This document shows, piece after piece, positions 24,701-31,882 of a stretch of DNA of 32,148 nt. Each line of letters begins with the position of its first letter. Position 1 is the first letter of the stretch. Origin of the DNA: Nitrospirota bacterium (GTDB lineage: Bacteria; Nitrospinota; Nitrospinia; SZUA-224); contig QIDP01000006.1 in NCBI GenBank assembly GCA_003229375.1, positions 1 through 32,148 on the forward strand, read 5' to 3'. The position numbers and the translations under genes are program-made. A model generated the notes under the pieces. The model saw only the letters and a program-made list of their open reading frames with translations, was not told the origin of the DNA and did no database searches.

Positions 24701-25861
24701 ACCTTTGACCAAGGGGTTATGAACATTTATGTAAATGGAGTGGGGAGTGAGCCAGAAACCATTGATTCTGAGACTATAGTTATGGATGACACAACCCCGA
24801 TTATGATTGGATCAGGGTTTGACGGCACTATCGACGAGGTCAAGCTTTATGATACAGCCTTAACAGCCGGGGAGATTTACCGGGAGCATCAAAGGTTTAC
24901 ATCGCTCACTGCACCGGATAATCTTGGTGCTGAGGTCTTATCGACTAACCAGATTGACCTGACATGGCAGGATAATTCCGACAATGAAGAGGGGTTCAGG
25001 ATTGAGCGGAAGATAGGGGAAGACGGGATTTATGTTCAGATAGATTCTGTAAAGGCTGGTGTAGAGAGCTATTCAGATACAGGTTTGTCCCCGGGTATAA
25101 CCTACTACTACCGGGTAGTGGCATACAATGCCGGTGGAAATTCACCTTACTCCTATGAATATGAAGCCAGTGCTACTACAGATAGTGTATCATTACCTGT
25201 TGCCTACTGGCCCATGAATGAGGGTGGAGAGAATATTATCTCCGATGTTGTCAATGGCAACATCGGCACTATCAATGGCGCTGCCTGGGTCACAGGTAAG
25301 ATTGGTTCAAGCCTTTCAGGCCTTACAGGCCTTGAGTTTGTTGACAACGAAGTTCCTGACTATGTCAGGGTTCCGGATAACAATACACTCGATATTAGTG
25401 GTTCCCTGACCCTGGAGGCCTGGGTAAATCTAAATCAGGAAGAAGGTGGCTGGGCCAAAAACAGATTTATTATTGCCAAACCCGGCGCTTATGCGTTTGG
25501 TCTGGCCAAAGGCAACCCCCGTCTGAAACTGCTTATCGCTGACCCTAGAGGGAGTAAGTATGATTATTGGCAGATACATACTGCTGATGTCTTAGTCTCC
25601 AAAGATCAATGGCACCATCTTGCAGCCACCTACAACACCGGCACCAACCTGGTTAAAATGTACGTGGATGGGGTTGAGGTCTATAGCGGGGCACAGAGTC
25701 GCGGCATTGCTATCAGCAACTCGGACCTGTACATAGCCCACGACTACGACCCCGAGACCAACAAGCACAGGTATTTCCACGGCAAAATCGATGAGGTCAA
25801 GCTTTATGATACAGCCTTAACAGCCGGGGAGATTGACTATAAGTATAAGACGACAAGATGA
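21791..25861 (+). CDS. Large secreted glycosidase-like protein with two LamG and one FnIII domain
   Basis: 1356 residues, preceded by AAGGAGGGAC at 8 nt. A signal peptide spans residues 1-25 (RRLLFVIIIAFMLFG, cleavage near YASC-DG, possibly a lipoprotein-like Cys24). Residues 30-370 look like a TIM-barrel glycoside hydrolase of clan A type: LKIDPPFE, AWQIDQEPSD with candidate acid/base E174, and TGENEQ with candidate nucleophile E327. A beta-sandwich region extends to about 820. LamG/concanavalin-like domain 1 spans about 825-1030 (YLPMDEGNGTIAYDATDNHN), FnIII about 1036-1130, and LamG domain 2 about 1133-1356. No membrane or sorting anchor at the C-terminus. Probably an exported polysaccharide-binding or -degrading protein; the enzyme activity is inferred. 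Confidence 0.8.
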   Translation: MGRRLLFVIIIAFMLFGPVDYASCDGLYVEPAGFFSTYWMEYQNYPDKQSWAELDTLREAGGTWAQPCWPWTAIEKTPSGSMEEGIVHDYIYFDDNGNRAGLNLLSEQLTYLNGLGYRIALKIDPPFEISKWNSPWKARVKTGDDDARQVFYETMKKLAIEYNHLVDAWQIDQEPSDIVGGTYYSYQAYARLLKAGYSGIKDGYAEAGRDPSDAFVFSSYWISPSWIKNVFEYQAETYGRVFLDGVSLHLFRSNGPENDQGNRSSGQFTGTMADAITLGHLYGRDHGISYPVDGRDTTPVGMLQSAYSTDTEDPENGYGAAQVLTGENEQANYRARKAIIELTLGYVWSGWSRHSVEGVPNNDPDWYGYSIYWGGGGIIDRTPRNDSNNAYPPLKKKEAFWALNTIGGSIGSLDDGTSIRAGILAGKRFLSRLSLNDNTRHGYRFLGPGPDGLDGMVTALWDADGTSQVKLKTDATSVELVKRGGKGDTIYPANGEITLDLSQSPRYIIGSVLEPNRARIHQISNSGLDAPRLDKNIYVIDFQSEQDAPGRSLIVTVPDGWTPPQTTYSTREGFTTVEPGPHVGASVTASGNQIIVSLRTMPAGGTLRIYYGDARSYAMLLDPGHNGVVDVGGIANIAPPDHAYHKPGGRSLYNDFIGYGYTDNEYGSTWYNKDSPRNGIFADTGYRIETTKHRWGLKAKVDPWFDKYNVLVYLDSPDISKDDYLSGQVVLANGQTPDKKDNAAVFHNVVPQDGQIELEFTSALNPKGRYTCGLYGVDIWPSGLGAGPGRNAALNEPNRFIVKLDNIEVSHLSPDLTITVVKPTWSPPVVYLPMDEGNGTIAYDATDNHNNGTLSDPAMWTTESKVGDFALDFDGDDYVEILPGESTNFTTELTVEAWVKSDSFTYGSSSQIVSNLSSDNPEDYKGFELVLEYYDGGGVDLKFRVADGVYEYTVTSSETLTTDEWYHILGTFDQGVMNIYVNGVGSEPETIDSETIVMDDTTPIMIGSGFDGTIDEVKLYDTALTAGEIYREHQRFTSLTAPDNLGAEVLSTNQIDLTWQDNSDNEEGFRIERKIGEDGIYVQIDSVKAGVESYSDTGLSPGITYYYRVVAYNAGGNSPYSYEYEASATTDSVSLPVAYWPMNEGGENIISDVVNGNIGTINGAAWVTGKIGSSLSGLTGLEFVDNEVPDYVRVPDNNTLDISGSLTLEAWVNLNQEEGGWAKNRFIIAKPGAYAFGLAKGNPRLKLLIADPRGSKYDYWQIHTADVLVSKDQWHHLAATYNTGTNLVKMYVDGVEVYSGAQSRGIAISNSDLYIAHDYDPETNKHRYFHGKIDEVKLYDTALTAGEIDYKYKTTR
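24836..25834 (+). repeat. 42-bp identical direct repeats within the LamG gene
   Basis: The stretches 24836-24877 and 25793-25834 are identical over 42 nt. They encode the LamG-ending motif EVKLYDTALTAGEI in both copies, while the rest of the two LamG domains has diverged strongly. Confidence 0.9.
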
Positions 25862-25866
25862 TATTT

Positions 25867-25932
25867 GTAACCGTTCACGGTTTGCAGTTTACAGTTAATG
25901 AAAACAGAAAGTAAAAGGAAATTGAAAAAACT
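25867..25932 (+). repeat. Dispersed GTTCACGG repeat, copy B
   Basis: Begins GTAACCGTTCACGG just after the LamG stop and ends GGAAATTGAAAAAACT. Apart from a 7-nt insertion it is the same sequence as the leader of the radical SAM gene (copy C, 31883-31941), including that gene's ribosome-binding site, but no ORF follows here. Confidence 0.85.
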
Positions 25933-25978
25933 GTAATAGTTCACCACGGAAAGACACGGAATATCACTGGAATTTATT

Positions 25979-26010
25979 AATGGGACTTCATCTCACGATG
26001 AAGTTCCATT
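25979..26010. terminator. Hairpin between convergent genes
   Basis: AATGGGACTTCATC-TCAC-GATGAAGTTCCATT is a 14-bp stem with one G-T pair. It lies between the end of the LamG gene and the end of the orphan antitoxin gene. A T-run is absent, so termination is plausible but unproven. Confidence 0.5.
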
Positions 26011-26017
26011 AACGATT

Positions 26018-26209
26018 TCAAAGGAGTCCACCGGCCTTCAACTTTTTCTTCAGGTCGTCAAAACTAACAGTTGCCTCATCCTTTCGTTCGGCAATGACTG
26101 ATAGATCATGAATATCTTCAAGAAGTTCCTCATATTCTTCAAGTGCCAGAACAACAGCGGTTTTTTTGCCTGATTCATCTACTATGAACTGTTCGTGTAA
26201 TCGTCCCAT
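26018..26209 (-). CDS. Orphan antitoxin-like protein (Phd/YefM type)
   Basis: 63 residues from the ATG at 26209, with GAGGAGGG 5 nt upstream. The frame is open further upstream, but that part (MAELSTLPGRTGVSPVL...) is the translation of the 96-bp repeat and should be discarded. The protein MGRLHEQFIVDESGKKTAVV, then LALEEYEELLEDIHDL, matches short antitoxins of the Phd/YefM or prevent-host-death kind that pair with RelE/ParE toxins. No toxin gene follows: the stop at 26018 faces the end of the LamG gene. Either an orphan antitoxin or one acting on a distant toxin. Confidence 0.72.
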   Translation of the reverse strand: MGRLHEQFIVDESGKKTAVVLALEEYEELLEDIHDLSVIAERKDEATVSFDDLKKKLKAGGLL

Positions 26210-26233
26210 TTTTCCCTCCTCTATATTCTCATG

Positions 26234-26329
26234 CAGGGTCAAGTCATAGTGAGTGAGGACAGGCGAGACGCCTGTCCTACCGGGAAGGGTTGATAATTCA
26301 GCCAAAGTAGGACAGGCGTCTCGCCTGTC
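26234..26329. repeat. 96-bp double-hairpin (REP/BIME-like) element, copy 2
   Basis: Same architecture and length as 20592-20687. Hairpin 1 is identical. Hairpin 2 reads GACAGGCG-TCT-CGCCTGTC, whereas copy 1 has GTCGGGCG-TCT-CGCCCGAC; each change is matched in the opposite arm. It lies upstream of the orphan antitoxin gene and overlaps its spurious N-terminal extension. Confidence 0.9.
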
Positions 26330-26757
26330 TAATAATAGATTGTTGAGTATGGTATGTTACTTAGGAATCACTCTACTAGTCAGCTAAAAAAACATTTGAC
26401 AGGTTATCCAGATACATGCAATGGTTTATAGATATTTACGAAAGGAAAATCAGATTAACAGATGAACGGCTTCAACATATCGAGAGTTATAATGGACCCC
26501 CAAATTAGGACTGGTAGTTAAGCTACATTTTGCATCTCATCTTCAGACCATCTTTGACCAATCTTCATTCACAAAACCTTCAAAATAGCCCAACTATTCC
26601 TCAGGTTTTGTTCAATCAGATCAGCCAAATCTGGCCTAAATCTGAGCGTATAATGTAAAAGTTATTACTTTACAGTCCGTTAGAAAACAAAGTTGCATAA
26701 TTTTTACAGGAATTAAGTACCGCAGAGAGTAATATTTCTTAATCAGTGTCTCAATAA
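26330..26757. other. Gene-poor gap with remnants
   Basis: Apart from a short nuclease-like fragment (26416-26508) nothing is convincing. The stretch from about 26493 (TGGACCCCCAAATTAGGACT) looks like the end of a degenerate insertion sequence, by appearance only, and no transposase frame survives. Confidence 0.35.
26416..26508 (+). pseudogene. Fragment of a small phage-Barnase/RelE-like (PBECR/DUF4258-type) protein
   Basis: 30 codons: MQWFIDIYERKIRLTDERLQ followed by HIES. This resembles the start of small proteins that begin with R-(I/L)-T-x-E-R-x-x-H-I and belong to the barnase/RelE-like nuclease superfamily. It breaks off after residue 24 into unrelated codons. Tentative. Confidence 0.35.
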
Positions 26758-26790
26758 AAAAAGGGGAGTACTTTTCGTACTCCCCTTTTT
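26758..26790. terminator. Strong rho-independent terminator
   Basis: AAAAAGGGGAGTAC-TTTTC-GTACTCCCCTTTTT: a perfect 14-bp stem with A/T tracts on both sides, so it works in both directions. It lies 78 nt beyond the stop of the minus-strand rhodanese gene, which it most likely terminates. Confidence 0.85.
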
Positions 26791-26867
26791 AAAAACTCTA
26801 TTTCAAACTTCAGGAATTTAACAGCCTGAAATCAGTACCCCGGATAGATCAGAGTACGATTTATCCC

Positions 26868-28130
26868 CTATTGATACCACCACGGCTGCCCCAGACCATT
26901 GCAGATATTATCACCGGTAGGTTTACACCCTGTGCCCTCACCAGAACAAGGATAGTCAGTTTGCGTTCCCGCCCCAACTTCTCCCCATTCATTCCATGAA
27001 GGTGAATAGTTAGAGACATTTGCATATCCAAGCATCTTGAGTACCCAATAGGTCAAACTTGACCTGACCCCGGCTTGTCAATATACAGATATATATTTAT
27101 CACGTGTAACACCATTGTCCATATATAGGGTTCCCAGTCCGGCAGGAGGCTGAAATCTCCAGTCATTAGTTCCCCCATAAGTATTAGAAGAGATAAAATT
27201 CTCTTCAAAATCTATCTGTGTAGCGCATGGTAGATGATGATCGGTAAATTCACCCAGAGGTTTTGTCGCGTTCCAGGTTCCATAATCACCAATAGTAGCC
27301 ACCCACGCATAGGCAGGGTCAGCCTGAGCACCCTCGGCCAGATGCTCGTATATAAAACATCCGGTACCATATATTGAGTCATTGACGAGTTGCTTATTGT
27401 TAGGATCATATGTTACTGTGGGTGCTGCCCCTTTTGCACCAGAGGTACCACCATCTTTAACCCACTGCTTCCATTGACCATTGAGCAGATGAAGCTTTGT
27501 GATGTCGTGACCCACCATCTCCAGAACCCACAAGACATAGGTTGCAAGATCACCCCGGCCAAAAATATTTGTTGAATAATCATATACAACCAGATTATCA
27601 TTCTCGGTTATACCTACCGCTGCAAGTTTGTTCTTTATTTTTCTCACATCTTTAAGAACCCACTTTACTATTGAATTTGAAGTCGCATGACATTCTCCAT
27701 TGGTTGGAGCGGTAGGACCGGTCCCCAGGGTAAGTTTGGTCGCAAAGTCTTTAAATAGAAGTGCGCCCGGGATAATCTTGGTAGTATCCACACCGGTCCC
27801 TGAAATAGCCACAATGACTTTTGCATCAGGGTGCTGATCTATCCATGCCTTATCCACAAGGCGTCTTGTCACTGTAACGTCATGAACTCCGTATATTTGC
27901 TTTTGATTCACTGTTGCCCCGGCTGTTATCTGAGCCTCACCCTCACTCACACCTGATACAAGACCGTCTGAATCGACTTTAGCTATGGTGTTATCGTCAG
28001 AAGCGGTCCATGTCCAGGCAGGGCTCTGACCGGCACATCCCGCACCTACCAGGGTAGCTGTATATGGGGTATCAACTGTATAATCGATCGTGGAAGCAGT
28101 ACCTATATTTACAGTAGGGAGTAGGGGCAT
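26868..28130 (-). CDS. Secreted tandem rhodanese with predicted selenocysteine (TGA at 27078-27080)
   Basis: Reads as 350 codons, TGA, then 69 codons to TAG in one frame. An Ig-like (Big-type) domain (AWTWTASDDNTIAKVDSDGL) precedes two rhodanese domains. The first (LVDKAWIDQHPDAKVIVAIS, later LLNGQWKQWVKDGG) has aspartate (VVYDYS) where Cys would be, so it is inactive. The second has ATQIDFEENF, then KYISVY-TGA-QAGVRSSLTYWVLKMLGY. Rhodaneses carry the catalytic Cys in a C-x-x-G-x-R loop exactly where the TGA stands, so selenocysteine is predicted; a SECIS-like hairpin follows at 27050-27065. Probable role: extracytoplasmic sulfur or selenium transfer. The frame lacks its own signal peptide and good ribosome-binding site, and is probably the continuation of 28072-29169 after a one-base frame change. 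The alternative is a pseudogene with a Cys-to-stop mutation. Confidence 0.8.
27050..27065 (-). promoter_or_regulatory. Putative bacterial SECIS element
   Basis: Twelve nt after the TGA the minus strand reads AGGTCA-AGTT-TGACCT, a perfect 6-bp stem with a four-base apical loop whose second base is G. The distance from TGA to the loop is 18 nt. A G in the first two loop positions and a spacing of roughly 16-37 nt are the known features of bacterial SECIS elements. Flanking CC/GG can extend the stem below an internal loop. Confidence 0.65.
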
Positions 28131-29169
28131 ATCCCTTCTTGGGCGCTACAACTACTGCACAATCCAATTCAAATTTTACAGCATCAGCAACAATAACTGA
28201 ATCTTTACTCCTGCCACTGCTATCATCATTATCCGTAATTGTTACGCTTCCACCCTGTCCTTCTACAAATGTTCCGCTTCCTATCGGGACCCATGTCTCA
28301 CTCTGTGATTGTATGTCAACAGTATATGAAATATCTGGATACAGATCAGAGATAATATATTCCGCAGTATCTGCCCGCCACCAGGTGACACTGCCGCTTG
28401 GCCAGTATCCATATACATTATAGAGCCCTGTCACAGGGAGATAGGGTGTCCAGACAGCCTCGTCTGTTATCCCATCCGTGGTGCTTGCCTGGAGATAACT
28501 ATATCCGTAGTAAGTCCCCCAAAGCCAACCTCCTGTTCGTGTTTTCCAGGCACCTGTTAAAGCCGCCTCCTCGGTATCTGCTATAATATCAGTAGGAATC
28601 GACGCAGCGTTTAGTAATGTAAACCTTACCGAATCTGCTATTACAATCTTTGTATCCGCACCCTCATCTGTAATCTTAACACTTCCGCCTGTACCTGCAT
28701 TAAAATAGAATGTCCCGAGTGATACATATCCATCAACCGGTGGCGTTGTTGGCCGGTAATATTGATTACGGACTACTGTAGCCCAATCAACCCCGCCCTG
28801 TTCATTAACATATGTTATCTCATATTCCGCATTTTTTGTACGCCAACCTCTCAAACCATCTATCCAGCATGCCTCTACCTCATAGAAACCTGCCACAGGG
28901 AGATCAGGGATCCATGTTAAGGTATTTACCGCGTCAGTAGTAGAGGCCTCAAGATAATCTGTTCCCTCACAGGGTGCCCCCCCTATATGTGATCCGTCTC
29001 TCGTGTTCCATGCACCTGTTTTTTCAACCCGGCCTGACCCTATAAAGGGGCCAATGCTATCGTCATTATCAACTATTATCGGAGCAAATGCATGGACAGG
29101 CTCTCCCCCTGTTATTACCATGCCAAACATTACTGCCACAACCGCTATTATTGCTATGAAACGACTCAT
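28072..29169 (-). CDS. Secreted protein with two golvesin C-terminal-like domains, N-terminal part of the rhodanese gene
   Basis: ATG at 29169 preceded by AGGAGGAATAAG. Signal peptide residues 1-27 (FIAIIAVVAVMFGMVI, VHA-FA cleavage). Two copies of a beta-rich domain of the golvesin C-terminal/xanthan-lyase-associated type follow, each with GAW...YL-AS-TTD, W-P-LPV-G-Y-V, AEYEI, GSVKITDE and I-ADSVRF (roughly 32-200 and 205-330). Such domains bind carbohydrate or serve as extracellular modules. The frame then reads VVVAPKKG and enters 20 unrelated codons, while the plus-one frame from 28130 continues with an Ig-like domain. The 59-nt overlap and the lack of a usable ribosome-binding site for the second part suggest one gene of about 766 residues with an indel near 28132. 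Confidence 0.8.
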   Translation of the reverse strand: MSRFIAIIAVVAVMFGMVITGGEPVHAFAPIIVDNDDSIGPFIGSGRVEKTGAWNTRDGSHIGGAPCEGTDYLEASTTDAVNTLTWIPDLPVAGFYEVEACWIDGLRGWRTKNAEYEITYVNEQGGVDWATVVRNQYYRPTTPPVDGYVSLGTFYFNAGTGGSVKITDEGADTKIVIADSVRFTLLNAASIPTDIIADTEEAALTGAWKTRTGGWLWGTYYGYSYLQASTTDGITDEAVWTPYLPVTGLYNVYGYWPSGSVTWWRADTAEYIISDLYPDISYTVDIQSQSETWVPIGSGTFVEGQGGSVTITDNDDSSGRSKDSVIVADAVKFELDCAVVVAPKKGYAPTPYCKYRYCFHDRLYS

Positions 29170-29330
29170 CTTATTCCTCCTTTCTGTTTTAAAAGGTTTA
29201 AATAAACCACAAGAGGACGCAGAGATTTGCTCTGAGTCTCCAGCACGACTTTTTTACAGGATTCTATCCTCTCCATCCTGTTAATTCTGTCTGAAAAAAC
29301 GGAAGTTCTTCTCCTATTAAATCATGGAAT

Positions 29331-29360
29331 AGTATAACCTGTATAGTTTTAATTTGTCAA
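29331..29360 (-). promoter_or_regulatory. Promoter of the golvesin-rhodanese gene
   Basis: Minus-strand TTGACA (29360-29355), 18 nt, TATACT (29336-29331), with an A-tract upstream. It lies just beyond the radical SAM gene stop (29378) and gives a leader of about 155 nt that includes an ACAGGAT/ATCCTGT hairpin. The gene can therefore be expressed apart from its upstream neighbour. Confidence 0.65.
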
Positions 29361-29377
29361 GTTTTTTTTAAAATTTT

Positions 29378-31882
29378 TCAGCAGCAAACATCTGTATCAC
29401 TATCACAACATGGCACACCTTGTGTCTCGCTTATATCCTTGTCCGGCTCTTTGATAATAAACAAATCTTTGTAGGGTGGCCTCTTTAACTTCTCTGCAGT
29501 ATCGGTGCAGATCTCCACGGACTCATTCCTCGGGAAAATATGTCCTTCCTCGTCAATAATAGCCTTGAACGGACCTAGATACATCCCCTTCTCTCCCCGG
29601 TATACGCACCCTGCCCTCTTCTCAAACTTATAGCCCCGGATTGTTACCGAATAGAATCTGTAGCCTTCAACATCCTTCCAGTATGTCTTTTTCAGGATCG
29701 ATAACCCATAAAAACCTGCCTCTTCGAGGTAAGAAAGAAACTCCTCCTCTGTAAGTGCACCGGTCAGACATTCCCCCCAGAGCCTCTCATTCGAGCGCAG
29801 ATGGTGGGGCACCTCTCTTTCCGATACAATATCAGAGATCAGTATCCTCCCCTCATTCCTCAGCACCCGCCACATCTCTCTGAATACGGCCTTCTTATCC
29901 GGCGAGAGATTGATAACACAGTTGGAGGTTATCAGGTCAACTACCTTATCTTCTACAGGTATCTCCTCGAGAAATCCCCTTCTGAACTCTACTACATCAT
30001 AGCCCAGATTTTTTGCCACCTTAACCTTACACTCCTCTGCAACCTTCAACATCTGATCCGTCATATCTATCCCTATGACCTTACCTGCGGGACCGACCTG
30101 TTTTGCGGCTATAAAGCAGTCTATCCCTGCGCCCGAGCCAAGATCTACGGCTATCTCTCCCTGCTGAAGACCGGCCAGATTCATAGGGCTGCCACACCCA
30201 TAAAACCGCTCAAGGACCTCTTTGGGAATATGATCTGTATCTGCCCTGTCATACACGGTCGGACAACAAAGGTCTTCTTGCGGCTCCTCGGCAGCCTGTC
30301 CATAAAATTCCCTTACCACCTCCCTTGACCTGTCTATATCAATAGATAATACACAGGTAGAATGAAGAGTCCCTACCTCCATAACCGCGGGTGTCCCCCT
30401 GTTTCCATTAAGGGTACTGCAGAATGGAAGGGCCTTACCCATTGCCGTATAGATAATAGGGCTGTTAAACCCGGATTTTTTATTAAAGGAGTCCCTCTTA
30501 TTATTAGCAAGGTCAAAGAGTGTACTGAGGATGATCTCCTTATAGAGCTCACAATATGGATCTTCACCAAGTACATTTCCAACCCCATGTATTGCCGATG
30601 CATAAAAATAGCTGTGCTCGATATCACCACCACCGCAAAGGAATTTCAGATAGCAATCACGGCACCCTGCCTTCATCTGAACTGTTGCATCTCTGAAACT
30701 ATTGATGATCTTACTCTCAAGCCATATCTCTTTTAATCCTTGTTTGAAGACATCCCCGCATTGCAATGCCTCATATCCTGCAAAGGAGGCAGAGGGATAG
30801 ATCATGCCATCTGAATAGAGACAAAGGCTTTCCCAACCTGCATTGCTCAGATCATATTTAAACCCTCTCCCGTTTATTATCCTGTTCTTTATAACCTCCA
30901 GATTATCCAGGGTAATCCCTCTCTTTTCAGCCTCTTTACCTGCCTTCTTTACTGCTGTGATCAACCTTTCAGGTGAGAGAAATGAACCATTCTTATTTTC
31001 TAAGACACGTCCCCTCCTGTGCAGCCAGAGGAAGTGATGATTTTTTACACCCAGATCTGCAACAAGGTTGACTATATCAGGAAGGTCATCCACATTGTCA
31101 GACATGAGGACTGTTGTAACTGTTGGCGAGAATCCTGCATTTATGGAGTTTTTGATCCCGTTTATGATTTCCGTAAAGGTCCCCTGACCCCGTATCGGGT
31201 CATTTATCATGGGAGTAGAACCATCCAGGCTGATCTGTAACTTCAGCTTGAGGGGATCAAATCCTGACAGTTTCTTGATCGCCTCTCCCCTCAGGAGGGT
31301 GCCATTTGTGAGGAGAATAAGCTCTGCATCCTTAACACGGATTACATAGTCTGTCAGGTCAAATATATCCTTACGGATCAAAGGCTCTCCTCCTGTAAAG
31401 AAGAACCTGAACACACCCAATTCGCATGCCTCATCAATGATCTCCCTGATCTTATCAGTAGATAGGCTCTCCTCCTTTACAGGGGCAGAGTCGACCAGAC
31501 AGTGCGAACAGGAGAGGTTACATGAATTGTTGGTGTGTATCCATAGTTCATGCAGACCCGAGGGTTTCAAAAAACTCCCTCTCCCCGGGTAGTAGGTCCT
31601 CGCGGCAGGACTAATAGATGCAAACTCCTCATTTATCGCCTGCTTCAGGAAGGTATTGACATCAAGCCACCCTTTTGCAATATCGATATTAAAATCTCTG
31701 GTATATCCAATAACAATATCTCTGAAGGTCTTGTGTCCATTTATATAGCTTAATATCTTTGCGCCCCTCTGGTCCGTAACTGCCCAGTTCGGGCGTTCAG
31801 GGTCTATCAGGAGAAATATATCCCCCCTCTCCATCTGGGAATAGTTAGGGATATTAAGTATTGTCTTTTCAGTCAGTTCCAT
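29378..31882 (-). CDS. PqqD-like / radical SAM-SPASM / ArsM-like methyltransferase fusion
   Basis: 834 residues, cytoplasmic. Residues 10-95 look like a PqqD/RRE-type winged fold (LLIDPERPNWAVTDQRGAKI). Radical SAM domain about 110-330: C121-C125-C128 in NNSCNLSCSHC and FFTGGEPLIR. A SPASM-like Cys cluster follows at C354, C375, C407, C410, C416 and C444. From about 500 an As(III) S-adenosylmethionine methyltransferase-like domain: SAM motif AVDLGSGAGIDCFIAAKQVG (578-597), SNCVINLSPDK (653-663), GECLTGAL (703-710). The four ArsM cysteines have equivalents: C539/C540, C563, C655, C704. It ends PCCDSDTDVCC, two vicinal cysteine pairs. Probable substrate: arsenic, or a peptide or metabolite to be methylated; unproven. 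The weak ribosome-binding site comes from repeat copy C. Confidence 0.85.
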   Translation of the reverse strand: MELTEKTILNIPNYSQMERGDIFLLIDPERPNWAVTDQRGAKILSYINGHKTFRDIVIGYTRDFNIDIAKGWLDVNTFLKQAINEEFASISPAARTYYPGRGSFLKPSGLHELWIHTNNSCNLSCSHCLVDSAPVKEESLSTDKIREIIDEACELGVFRFFFTGGEPLIRKDIFDLTDYVIRVKDAELILLTNGTLLRGEAIKKLSGFDPLKLKLQISLDGSTPMINDPIRGQGTFTEIINGIKNSINAGFSPTVTTVLMSDNVDDLPDIVNLVADLGVKNHHFLWLHRRGRVLENKNGSFLSPERLITAVKKAGKEAEKRGITLDNLEVIKNRIINGRGFKYDLSNAGWESLCLYSDGMIYPSASFAGYEALQCGDVFKQGLKEIWLESKIINSFRDATVQMKAGCRDCYLKFLCGGGDIEHSYFYASAIHGVGNVLGEDPYCELYKEIILSTLFDLANNKRDSFNKKSGFNSPIIYTAMGKALPFCSTLNGNRGTPAVMEVGTLHSTCVLSIDIDRSREVVREFYGQAAEEPQEDLCCPTVYDRADTDHIPKEVLERFYGCGSPMNLAGLQQGEIAVDLGSGAGIDCFIAAKQVGPAGKVIGIDMTDQMLKVAEECKVKVAKNLGYDVVEFRRGFLEEIPVEDKVVDLITSNCVINLSPDKKAVFREMWRVLRNEGRILISDIVSEREVPHHLRSNERLWGECLTGALTEEEFLSYLEEAGFYGLSILKKTYWKDVEGYRFYSVTIRGYKFEKRAGCVYRGEKGMYLGPFKAIIDEEGHIFPRNESVEICTDTAEKLKRPPYKDLFIIKEPDKDISETQGVPCCDSDTDVCC

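Noticed and set aside
29361-29380. TGA after the terminal VCC of the radical SAM-ArsM fusion as a second selenocysteine
   Set aside because: Readthrough would add only six codons (KILKKT) before another TGA, no SECIS-like hairpin with a suitable loop follows, and a promoter overlaps the region. An ordinary stop is simpler.
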